Source of the DNA: Peredibacter sp045999315
GTDB lineage: Bacteria; Bdellovibrionota; Bacteriovoracia; Bacteriovoracales; Bacteriovoracaceae
Direction of reading: 5' to 3'
NCBI RefSeq assembly: GCF_045999315.1
Contig: NZ_CP174607.1
Coordinates: 3,472,001-3,536,000 of the forward strand
DNA: 64,000 nt
The position numbers were made by a program, and so were the translations under genes. This document shows positions 57,979 to 64,000 of this stretch, one piece after another. The notes under the pieces are model-generated. The model searched no databases. It was given only the letters and a program-made list of their open reading frames with translations, and was not told the DNA's origin. How positions within the stretch are numbered: position 1 is the stretch's first letter; the number at the start of each line of letters is the position of its first letter.

Positions 57979-58004
57979 CCCCCTAAGTCTTGTAACTTAG
58001 GGGG
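57979..58004 (+). promoter_or_regulatory. Perfect hairpin abutting the adenosine deaminase start codon
   Basis: CCCCCTAAGT-CTTGTA-ACTTAGGGGG: ten perfect pairs, 6-nt loop, ending exactly one base before ATG 58005. The GGGGG half is the only SD-like sequence, so ribosome access to this start would be occluded. No T-run follows on either strand, so it is not a terminator. If a later ATG (58038) is used, the hairpin is simply in the leader. Confidence 0.6.
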
Positions 58005-59240
58005 ATGACTAAATACACAGACGCTTTTATCAAAGAAATGCCTAAGTCCGATCTGCATTTGCACTTGGACGGATCACTGAGAATCCCTTCTCTGATCGAA
58101 ATGGCGAAGAAACTAAAAATTAACCTTCCCTCTTTCACCGAAGAAGGCCTTCGCGAGTTAGTGTTCAAGGACACCTACGCTAGCCTTCCGGACTACCTTC
58201 ACGGGTTTCAGTACACCTGCTCGGCCCTAAGAGACCTCGAGAACATCGAACAGGCCTCTTACGAACTGGCAGTGGATAACCAAAATGAAGGTGTGGTTTA
58301 TATCGAACCACGTTTTGCTCCTCAACTTTTAGTGGACGTTGAAAATGGTCTAACCATGGAGACAGTTCTAGAGGCCACGTATAAGGGTCTAGAACGCGCT
58401 AAAAAGGAATATAACAATCGTCCTGAGGTCAAGAACGGATCTAAGCCAGAATTCCATTATGGGATCATTAGCTGTGCCATGAGAAAGTTTGGCCCTAAAG
58501 GGTACTCTCCTTTCTACACTCGCTTCTTCAAATCCATGGAATACTCAAAAGAGATGGAAGTGCTTCGAGAAGGCGCTCTCCAGATGGTGAAGGCGGCAGT
58601 AAAGATTCGTGATGAAAAAGGTATTCCTATTGTTGGGATTGATCTAGCGGGCCAGGAATCTGGTTACCCACCAGGGAAATTCAAAGCGGTTTACGACTAC
58701 GCTCACAGAAACTTCATGCACAAAACAGTTCACGCTGGTGAAGCTTACGGCGCGGAAAGTATTTTCCAGGCCATTACTGAGTGTCACGCGGATCGTATCG
58801 GTCACGGCTACTATCTGTTCGATGAGAACAAGATCGTTGATCCAAATGTGACTGATAAGAAAAAATATCTAAACGACCTTATTACTTTCGTTGCTGATAA
58901 ACGCACAACAATTGAAGTGTGTCTTACATCAAACCTTCAAACGAATCCTGAAATTAAGTCGATCAAAGATCACTATTTCAAGGAAATGCTGAAGAACCGT
59001 ATGTCGGTAACAATCTGTACAGATAACCGTCTTGTTTCAAATACGACTGTATCTCGCGAGTTTAAACTTGCTCTCGATAACTTCGAAATCCAGCCGAAGC
59101 ATTTGAAAGATATCGTGGCCTACGGCTTTAAGAAGAGCTTCTACCCTGGCCAGTACATTGAGAAACGTAACTGGGCGAAGAAAGTGGTTCAGCACTTTGA
59201 TGAAGTGGCGAAGAAACATGGAATTATTGATCACGTTTAA
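58005..59240 (+). CDS. add: Adenosine deaminase
   Basis: A 411-residue metal-dependent hydrolase that converts adenosine to inosine. Zn ligands: SDLHLHLDGSLR (His18, His20), KTVHAGEAYG (His with the catalytic Glu next to it) and ADRIGHGYYL. The C-terminal SVTICTDNRL carries the last Asp of the family. There is an unusual ~60-residue insert (FHYGIISCAMRKFG to PVGIDLAGQES region) typical of many bacterial ADD. The first ATG (58005) follows a perfect hairpin; ATG 58038 would leave HLHLDG only a few residues from the start, as in some relatives. Overlaps the convergent ORF6N gene by 17 bp. Confidence 0.92.
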   Translation: MTKYTDAFIKEMPKSDLHLHLDGSLRIPSLIEMAKKLKINLPSFTEEGLRELVFKDTYASLPDYLHGFQYTCSALRDLENIEQASYELAVDNQNEGVVYIEPRFAPQLLVDVENGLTMETVLEATYKGLERAKKEYNNRPEVKNGSKPEFHYGIISCAMRKFGPKGYSPFYTRFFKSMEYSKEMEVLREGALQMVKAAVKIRDEKGIPIVGIDLAGQESGYPPGKFKAVYDYAHRNFMHKTVHAGEAYGAESIFQAITECHADRIGHGYYLFDENKIVDPNVTDKKKYLNDLITFVADKRTTIEVCLTSNLQTNPEIKSIKDHYFKEMLKNRMSVTICTDNRLVSNTTVSREFKLALDNFEIQPKHLKDIVAYGFKKSFYPGQYIEKRNWAKKVVQHFDEVAKKHGIIDHV

Positions 59241-59739
59241 GACCTATCTTTTTACGATGAGGCGGTAGCTTTGGTGTTACTGCCTCTTCGTAAGAGTCCA
59301 TTCTCTCAAATACAATTTTAAAAAGTTTGTTTGTTTTCTTCTCGAGCTCATCCACTTTATGTGAAGCTGAGGTTTCTAGACTTAGGAAGCTTCTGAGTTT
59401 GATGAAGGTGCGGATGATGGAGATGTTGACCTGGATGGCACGTTCACTATTAAGCACCGTTGAAAGCATGGCCACGCCACTTTCTGTGAACAACATTGGC
59501 ATTGTTCTTCTTTTGGCATTCCAACCACTTAGCGGATTTGCGGCCGCAAATTGCGACCGCAAATCGTCTAACTCACTTAAATCACATTCGAACATGAAAT
59601 CAGATGGGAACCTAGAGAGATTACGTCTTACCTGCTCACTAAGGCGTTTATTGGTTACTCCATAAAGCTCCGCTAGATCCGAATCCAACATCACTCTCTG
59701 CCCACGAATTGTATAAATGAATTTTTCGATTTGTTTCAT
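59224..59739 (-). CDS. ORF6N-domain protein
   Basis: A 171-residue protein from ATG 59739. The N-terminal ORF6N domain (IEKFIYTIRGQRVMLDSDLAELYGVTNKRLSEQVRRN) is the DNA-binding-like module seen in phage and mobile-element regulators. RRTMPMLFTESGVAMLSTVLNSERA follows, then a coiled-coil tail (KVDELEKKTNKLFKIV). Larger open reading frames upstream in the same frame lack this domain start and are not credible. Function unknown; often in phage-derived or defence contexts. No other phage gene is nearby. Convergent with add. Confidence 0.82.
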   Translation of the reverse strand: MKQIEKFIYTIRGQRVMLDSDLAELYGVTNKRLSEQVRRNLSRFPSDFMFECDLSELDDLRSQFAAANPLSGWNAKRRTMPMLFTESGVAMLSTVLNSERAIQVNISIIRTFIKLRSFLSLETSASHKVDELEKKTNKLFKIVFERMDSYEEAVTPKLPPHRKKIGLKRDQ

Positions 59740-59815
59740 GCTCAGTATATAGAGCATGTTTAAGAATTCCTTCCAGCCTACTTGTGAAGACCGGAAGGAA
59801 ATTATCAGAACTGAA

Positions 59816-61462
59816 TTACATAATTCTTCTGAGCACACCAAGTGTTGAGCCAAAGCTCGTTTCAAAACACGGGTTACCCCAGTTGTCTTGGTTCGAGAAA
59901 TGAATACAGTTATCAATTGATTGGTGGGCCGTTTCAAACATGCCATTGCGAACACCGTTGATATGAGCAACAGGCAGAGCATGACCGTAACGAACCAGGC
60001 GCATTCCTGCGACATCGTTCCAAGTAAGTCCCATGCCAGGGAGTATTGGAGAGATTCTATTTTTCACGCGCTCAAGATACTTATTATAAAGATCAGGGTT
60101 GAAGAGATACTGTTGGGCCATATCGTAAGGAAGTGGCATATACAGAGTCAGAACACTCTTATCTGTCATGTCTTTCACGGCCCAATCAGAAAATACGATG
60201 TCCGCGAATACGCGGCTCATGCTGTCTTTATATTCATTCGTCGGACTCTGTCCATTCATGGTGAAGATGTCGTATCCGATTGAAGGAATCTTCTTCTTAA
60301 GGAAAATGTTCCCTACAAGGTAAGCACGATAGTGCATGTTATTCATCGCCTTCTCTTGCATTGGATCCATGCCGTTGACGATTTTCTTCGACACCATCTT
60401 AGGTGCAGTCACGATACAGTGCTTTGCACTTACAGTTTGAAGTTGGTTCATGCCGTTTTTAAAACACACAACCGCTTTCCCACCTTCACTACGCACATCA
60501 ACCGCGAAAGCGTGGTTAAGGAAAGTCACATTGTTTCTCTTGGCTAAATTCTGGAAAACAGCATCTGCAATAATTCCGTTCCCTCCCGGAAGAACCAGCG
60601 TTCCTGCAAGGTCACAAGAAAGGAAGTTCAAACCTTGAGCGGCCGAAATCTCTTCTGGGGCCGCACCAAAAGAGGACCAGCAGTACATGCTGATGTATTC
60701 CATGATGTGAGGATGAACTGTGCCAAGTTCAGCTTCAATCCATTTTGTGAATGGAATACCATCTAAAGAGTTGAAGCGATTTCGACCAGCTGCTGATGGA
60801 TCCCAAATGGGAAGTTCTGGATAATTATTTTCGTAAACATCCATAAACTTCTTATGCGCAAAACGGAACTCATCTGCTCGTGCAGGATCAGTTGCTCCGT
60901 CCCAGAAGCCATTAATAAAGCGGCCATTCATGTTTACCGCTTCAGCTTCGTGCTCAACCTTTCTAAAAAGATTTTTGATTTTTAAAGAAGCTAAGAAAGT
61001 ATCAATCTCATCACCGGCCTCTGGCATTGTGATATAGGCCGCACCTTGAGAAACATAATTGTTTCTTCCAAAGAGTTGCGATTTTGCATTTCCACCAAAA
61101 CGAGTATGGCCATCAATAATGAGAATCTTCTTACCAGTTAAATAGTAAGCGGCCGAAAGTCCTGAAATACCACCACCAATGATCACCACATCAAACTGTG
61201 CACTCACCGCCGGGATACCGCCTTTCTTCTGTATATAATAATCTTTCGCCCAAAAAACTTCATGGGCCTCATCGAAAAGATCACCTTCGATTTCAGTACT
61301 GCCACCAAAACCAGAAATTCTTTGTAGTGGTGCCAGATCTTGAAGAGTAGCATCCATTCCAAATGTACTCATGAGAGATTTTTCACCAGCACGTGCCCAA
61401 GGCGGAAGCATCATGAGAGAGGTTGCAGCAAGAGAGCTCAGGAAAAATTCGCGGCGATTCAT
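59816..61462 (-). CDS. Tat-exported FAD oxidoreductase, spermidine-dehydrogenase/amine-oxidase-like
   Basis: A 548-residue flavoenzyme. A Tat signal (NRREFFLSSLAA) is at residues 2-13, followed by a hydrophobic stretch. The Rossmann motif VVIIGGGISGLSAAYYL at about 92-108 and DGHTRFGGNAKSQLFG just after are the amine-oxidase/flavin-monooxygenase signature. The middle and C-terminal domain (HCIVTAPKM, GMRLVRYGHALPVAH) fit spermidine dehydrogenase-like proteins. The substrate is inferred, not shown. It stands alone. Its position near the deoxyhypusine-synthase-like gene suggests polyamine use, but there is no shared operon. Confidence 0.82.
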   Translation of the reverse strand: MNRREFFLSSLAATSLMMLPPWARAGEKSLMSTFGMDATLQDLAPLQRISGFGGSTEIEGDLFDEAHEVFWAKDYYIQKKGGIPAVSAQFDVVIIGGGISGLSAAYYLTGKKILIIDGHTRFGGNAKSQLFGRNNYVSQGAAYITMPEAGDEIDTFLASLKIKNLFRKVEHEAEAVNMNGRFINGFWDGATDPARADEFRFAHKKFMDVYENNYPELPIWDPSAAGRNRFNSLDGIPFTKWIEAELGTVHPHIMEYISMYCWSSFGAAPEEISAAQGLNFLSCDLAGTLVLPGGNGIIADAVFQNLAKRNNVTFLNHAFAVDVRSEGGKAVVCFKNGMNQLQTVSAKHCIVTAPKMVSKKIVNGMDPMQEKAMNNMHYRAYLVGNIFLKKKIPSIGYDIFTMNGQSPTNEYKDSMSRVFADIVFSDWAVKDMTDKSVLTLYMPLPYDMAQQYLFNPDLYNKYLERVKNRISPILPGMGLTWNDVAGMRLVRYGHALPVAHINGVRNGMFETAHQSIDNCIHFSNQDNWGNPCFETSFGSTLGVLRRIM

Positions 61463-61555
61463 TATTTTTCACTTTTGAATAAGGTTTTGGCTGTTTGATA
61501 TACCATACACCTTAGGCCGGTCAATGATATTCTCGCTTTAACGCATGGCAAGTGC

Positions 61556-61584
61556 TTGACAGATTTGTAGCAATCGCAGACACT
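61556..61584 (+). promoter_or_regulatory. Promoter of tRNA-Cys
   Basis: A consensus TTGACA (61556-61561), 17-bp spacer and GACACT (61579-61584), 27 bp before the mature 5' end of the tRNA. Confidence 0.5.
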
Positions 61585-61611
61585 CTCCTTCACCTACTTC
61601 AATTCGACTTT

Positions 61612-61689
61612 GGAGACGTGCCCGAGTGGCCCAAGGGAGCAGTTTGCAAAACTGTAAAGCCGGCGGTTCAAATCCGCCCGTCTCCTCCA
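61612..61689 (+). tRNA. tRNA-Cys (GCA)
   Basis: A cloverleaf can be folded: acceptor stem GGAGACG/CGTCTCC with T discriminator and encoded CCA, D-arm CCC/GGG, anticodon stem GCAGT/ACTGT with loop TTGCAAA (anticodon GCA), T-arm GGCGG/CCGCC with loop TTCAAAT. The U73 discriminator is typical of tRNA-Cys. A terminator follows directly, then related structured elements. Confidence 0.93.
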
Positions 61690-61700
61690 AAATAAATAAA

Positions 61701-61732
61701 CCCAGGACTTGTTCCTGGGTTTTTTATTTTTA
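61701..61732 (+). terminator. Terminator after tRNA-Cys
   Basis: CCCAGGA-CTTGT-TCCTGGG and a run TTTTTTATTTTT, 12 bp past the tRNA CCA. Confidence 0.9.
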
Positions 61733-61738
61733 AGAGAC

Positions 61739-61856
61739 TGGAGGTCAATTGAAGCGTCGTGCGGTTTGCGAGCGGGCCACGATGGCCCAGCGAGTACGTA
61801 AGCCCTATATGGGTCGAGGCCAGGAAGGCCGAGATAAATCCGCCCGTCTCCTCCAA
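61739..61856 (+). ncRNA. Structured element carrying a copy of the tRNA-Cys 3' end (copy A)
   Basis: Bases 61836-61856 repeat exactly the 21 bases 61670-61690 that hold the 3' T-stem, acceptor strand and CCA of tRNA-Cys. The element folds: closing stem TGGAGG (61739-61744)/CCTCCA (61850-61855); inner hairpins GGGCCA-CGA-TGGCCC (61774-61788), CCC-TATAT-GGG and GGCC-AGGAA-GGCC (61818-61830). It has no functional anticodon arm or full cloverleaf, so it is not an ordinary tRNA. Flanked by terminators on both sides. The arrangement recalls the E. coli tyrT downstream repeat (rtT RNA), which contains the last 19 bases of tRNA-Tyr. Confidence 0.6.
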
Positions 61857-61857
61857 T

Positions 61858-61901
61858 AAAAATACAAAAGCCTCAGCGTAAGCTAGGGCTTTTGTATTTT
61901 T
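61858..61901. terminator. Bidirectional terminator after copy A
   Basis: A 15-pair near-perfect stem from AAAAATACAAAAGCC (61858-61872) to GGCTTTTGTATTTTT (61887-61901), loop of 14 nt. Confidence 0.85.
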
Positions 61902-62050
61902 ACCTGGTGCGAGTACGGTGAGTGGTTGAATCGTGTTTGCGAAAAGGCCAGGGATGGCCTTTGAGAACGAGACACCTGTTAAGGTGTTGAGCCGAAGGCG
62001 TCGTAGCAGTGTGCGGAGACGTAAATCCGCTCGGCCCTCATCTACTTTCG
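61902..62050 (+). ncRNA. Second structured element, diverged relative of copy A (copy B)
   Basis: Shares the order of parts with copy A: TCGTG, then TTTGCGA, then hairpin AAAGGCCA-GGGA-TGGCCTTT, then a GAG-AACGAG link, hairpin ACACCT-GTTA-AGGTGT, and finally TAAATCCGCTCG, which matches the AAATCCGCCCG of the tRNA tail with one change. The remaining acceptor-strand part is lost. Boundaries are approximate. No open reading frame with a credible start is seen here; this covers the 61.9-62.07 kb intergenic stretch. Confidence 0.45.
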
Positions 62051-62073
62051 CCAGCGAAAGTAAAACCTACAAA

Positions 62074-62640
62074 TTAGTTCAATCCAGGAATGAAATAGTA
62101 ACAACGAAGACCAACAGCAAATCTAGCATTATTTTCAAAAACTTCTTCAACTAGATATTTGCCAGAAACTTTGATTGCAGATTTATCAAAAGTGTTTATT
62201 TGAATTTCTAATTCTTGATCCTTAGCTGACACCTTTGAAAATTTAGTTCCTGGTTGAGCAGCAAGGACTTGAGCAACAGTCATACCATCATAGTAGTTAG
62301 GAGCTTGTTCTTTATTCCAATAACAGGCAGCTTCGTAAGTCGCATCGCCTCTACCAATAGGCCCAACATCGGCCATTCTCGCCTTACGAAACATACAGCC
62401 ACCATTGATTGGCTCAGATGGATAACCTTTCAAAAAGCAACGACCGGCCCATGCAATATTGATGATTTTATCTAAAGAAGGTTTTGTCCCTTCTTTGTAT
62501 AAGTCACCAAGAACCTCGAAATAAGTTTTGTTTTCATTAACTTCGGCATCTCTTAACGCAGAATTAAGTGGTCCATTAGTGGCCGCTTGAGCAGAAAAAA
62601 CTATCAAGAAACTGAATAATATAATCATGATCTTAGTCAT
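62074..62640 (-). CDS. Small secreted protein (188 aa)
   Basis: Sec signal MTKIMIILFSFLIVFSAQA. The mature part has four cysteines (RCFLKG, GGCMF, AACYW, RCYYF) and an aromatic-rich end, suggesting two disulfides. GRCFLKGYPSEPINGGCMF is distinctive, but I cannot name a family. RBS GGGAGAG. Separate transcription unit; the upstream 199-bp gap also holds the promoter of the divergent 62840 gene. Confidence 0.75.
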   Translation of the reverse strand: MTKIMIILFSFLIVFSAQAATNGPLNSALRDAEVNENKTYFEVLGDLYKEGTKPSLDKIINIAWAGRCFLKGYPSEPINGGCMFRKARMADVGPIGRGDATYEAACYWNKEQAPNYYDGMTVAQVLAAQPGTKFSKVSAKDQELEIQINTFDKSAIKVSGKYLVEEVFENNARFAVGLRCYYFIPGLN

Positions 62641-62785
62641 AAACTCTCCCTTATAATTTTTTGAGAACTTATACTCTGTGATTTTTTTATTGAGAAGTTT
62701 CAGATTTTTTTAGAAACACATTCTGTAACATCATAAAGATACAATTAATATCATTGCTCCAACCGCTCCATTCCATACTTCCCCC

Positions 62786-62814
62786 TTGAGTATCGAACAT
62801 CAGAGGCCTATAAC
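62786..62814 (+). promoter_or_regulatory. Promoter of the 62840 gene
   Basis: TTGAGT (62786-62791), 17-bp spacer, TATAAC (62809-62814), 25 bp before the start codon. Confidence 0.55.
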
Positions 62815-62839
62815 CACCCCATACTTATAAGGAGTATTT

Positions 62840-63454
62840 ATGAAAAAGTTGTTCGCTGCTTTATTAATGTCTTCGATTCCAGCTTTTGCTCTAGCGGCCT
62901 CTGCGACCTTAGATGCCACTAAGAAGATCGAACTCAAATTTGAAAACCAAGCTGGTGTTTATTTCTCGAAAGTAAAACTCACTCCTAAGTTCTATTGTCT
63001 AACAGTAAAACCTCAAGGCTGGGGAGACGCAGATACAGTCGTAAATGAAGCGAATACATTGTTCCAAGTTTCGTCGGATGAAATTGCATCGGCCACGATT
63101 CAGCACATGAACTCAATCACTATCGAAGCTCCAAAAAAAGATAGAATTACCAACAGACAATCATGTTCAGTAGTTGTTTATCTAACAATGGAGAGAGGAT
63201 ACGCCTCTGAAGCTAATTTTGAGAAAATTGCAAGTGTTAGAAGTTCTCGTAAAAATGCAAACCTCACCAAAGAATTCGAAAACGCAGTTGCTGGTGAGTA
63301 TGTTTTCAAACTAGTGAATAATGGAACAACATGGGACCATGAGACTAATGGAAGAATGAATGTTTGCTCTGTTGTATTGTTCAAGAAATTAAAAGGGGAA
63401 CTTAAAGAAGTTGCCAAGTCTTACAATTTCCAAGTTGATCGTTGTAAAATCTAA
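62840..63454 (+). CDS. Small secreted protein (204 aa)
   Basis: Sec signal MKKLFAALLMSSIPAFALAA. The mature 184 residues look all-beta with four Cys (FYCLTV, QSCSVV, NVCSVV, DRCKI) and one repeated motif (CSVVVYL/CSVVLFK), as in two-sheet sandwich proteins. No family recognised. A TTGAGT-17-TATAAC promoter lies just upstream, RBS AAGGAG, and a hairpin terminator follows. Confidence 0.75.
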   Translation: MKKLFAALLMSSIPAFALAASATLDATKKIELKFENQAGVYFSKVKLTPKFYCLTVKPQGWGDADTVVNEANTLFQVSSDEIASATIQHMNSITIEAPKKDRITNRQSCSVVVYLTMERGYASEANFEKIASVRSSRKNANLTKEFENAVAGEYVFKLVNNGTTWDHETNGRMNVCSVVLFKKLKGELKEVAKSYNFQVDRCKI

Positions 63455-63464
63455 GTCCTCTACT

Positions 63465-63486
63465 GGTGCAGGTTTAGGCCTGCACC
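63465..63486. terminator. Hairpin between convergent genes
   Basis: GGTGCAGG-TTTAGG-CCTGCACC: eight perfect pairs, between the stops at 63454 and 63493. T-runs are poor on both sides. Confidence 0.55.
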
Positions 63487-63492
63487 TCTACC

Positions 63493-64000
63493 TCAATGCT
63501 TATTTAAAAACGACATCGCCTCCGGACGAGCATCAAGTGGAATCTCCACAATAAATGTAGTTCCACTCTTTTGATCACTTTCAACTTTTATCAATCCATG
63601 ATGTGCCTCTACCAGACCTTTTACTAAACTCAAACCAATCCCCCAGCCACGCTGCTCGCCCTTCTTCGCCTCTTCCGTCCTTTTAAACTGCTCAAACAGT
63701 GTGCCTCGGTCTTTAGGAGAAATATAAGAACCCATATTATGTACACTTAAGGTCACTCTTTCATCGACCTCCGTAAGATTGATTGTAATTGGTGAGCCAG
63801 AAGAACCATACTTAATGGCATTGTTAAGAAGATTTTCTGTGATCCTCCGCATGGCCTCATGATCCCAATAACCATCGAATGATCCTTGCTTTGTATAGAT
63901 AAAGCGATCTCCATGTACTGTGGAAAGGTCTTCTATCACATCAGCTATAATGTGATCCAAATTATGGGAAGCAATTTTTACTGGAAGTTTCTCTCCGGCC
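63493..64000 (-). CDS. Sensor histidine kinase, C-terminal HATPase part (5' end beyond window)
   Basis: The frame is open to base 64000, so only the last ~169 residues are seen. They hold the ATP-binding domain: N-box ITENLLNNAIKYG, G1-like VHNMGSYISPKDRGTLFEQF, G2 GWGIGLSLVKGLVEAHHG and SGTTFIVEIPLD at the end. The usual Asp of the G1 box is replaced (H-N-x-G), a form also seen in phytochrome-like kinases. The phosphoacceptor helix and sensor are outside. Frame is open upstream of the TTG at 63960, so that codon is not the start. Confidence 0.85.
   Translation of the reverse strand, partial: AGEKLPVKIASHNLDHIIADVIEDLSTVHGDRFIYTKQGSFDGYWDHEAMRRITENLLNNAIKYGSSGSPITINLTEVDERVTLSVHNMGSYISPKDRGTLFEQFKRTEEAKKGEQRGWGIGLSLVKGLVEAHHGLIKVESDQKSGTTFIVEIPLDARPEAMSFLNKH

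Noticed and set aside
59740..60015. Long N-terminal extension of the ORF6N protein
   Set aside because: It lies opposite or within the end of the FAD enzyme gene, and the ORF6N domain starts exactly at ATG 59739.
61668..61856. 62-codon frame on the minus strand over tRNA-Cys and the downstream element
   Set aside because: It is antisense to a tRNA and to structured non-coding DNA and has no ribosome binding site.
61612..61856. Integrated genomic island at tRNA-Cys
   Set aside because: The 3'-end duplication is present, but only 166 bp lie between the copies and there is no integrase or cargo; a repeat-element explanation fits better.

Overview
The window reads as a chromosomal stretch of a Gram-negative bacterium with moderate GC (roughly 40-47% by eye, with AT-rich islands). 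It encodes an unusually large number of Sec, Tat and lipobox signal peptides, large secreted proteins with no recognisable family, an exported subtilase, an M23 peptidase, an L,D-transpeptidase, very large sensor kinases and a Ku/LigD end-joining system. This mix is what I would expect from the predatory Bdellovibrionota (Bacteriovorax/Peredibacter relatives). That assignment is inference from gene content; there is no rRNA here. A heme A synthase implies aerobic respiration with an aa3-type oxidase. I see no prophage, CRISPR array or conjugative element.

Layout. 1-4.6 kb: a truncated exported protein, a DUF1704 (QEGLA) protein convergent with a group II truncated hemoglobin, a Cys-rich lipoprotein, a GLG1-type Cys-repeat protein and a RAYT-type HUH transposase. 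4.6-10 kb: an exported GMC oxidoreductase/catalase-like pair and two paralogous lipoproteins built from long Gly-X3 arrays. 10-19 kb: a subtilase and a 1021-residue secreted protein in one operon, a divergent 766-residue Asn-rich repeat protein, and a 42-residue lipoprotein. 19-27.4 kb: housekeeping genes (ilvA, mntP, ctaA, a SpoU methylase, a LON-domain protein, a sensor kinase, a dicarboxylate symporter). 27.4-36 kb: an accessory zone with a three-gene lipoprotein operon (one member collagen-like), a BrnT/BrnA toxin-antitoxin pair and an AT-rich secreted two-gene unit whose second gene changes composition abruptly half-way. 36-39.7 kb: a FucP-like sugar transporter, an M23 peptidase, a PilZ protein and a lipoprotein. 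39.7-43 kb: ku-ligD. 43-45.4 kb: an oxidoreductase, a PfpI protein and a small secreted protein. 45.3-53 kb: a REC-PAS-GAF kinase translationally coupled to an 1821-residue poly-HAMP hybrid kinase. 53-61.5 kb: a small membrane-protein operon, a YkuD protein, a PNPOx-like protein, a deoxyhypusine-synthase-like enzyme, adenosine deaminase, an ORF6N protein and a FAD amine-oxidase-like enzyme. 61.6-62.1 kb: tRNA-Cys followed by structured repeats that carry copies of the tRNA 3' end. 62-64 kb: two small secreted proteins and the end of a histidine kinase.

The two strongest unusual signals are: (i) ligD is split between its phosphoesterase and ligase domains by a -1 frame change exactly at an A AAA AAG slippery heptamer inside an A9 run, followed by a GC-rich hairpin; this is dnaX-like architecture that suggests programmed frameshifting or transcriptional slippage; (ii) downstream of tRNA-Cys there is a 21-bp perfect copy of the tRNA 3' end closing a structured element, with a second related but diverged element behind it, reminiscent of the E. 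coli tyrT/rtT repeat. Other notable items are the 11 x 276-bp HAMP repeat, the Gly-X3 lipoprotein pair, the mosaic secreted gene at 33.5-35.9 kb, and a perfect hairpin abutting the adenosine deaminase start codon.
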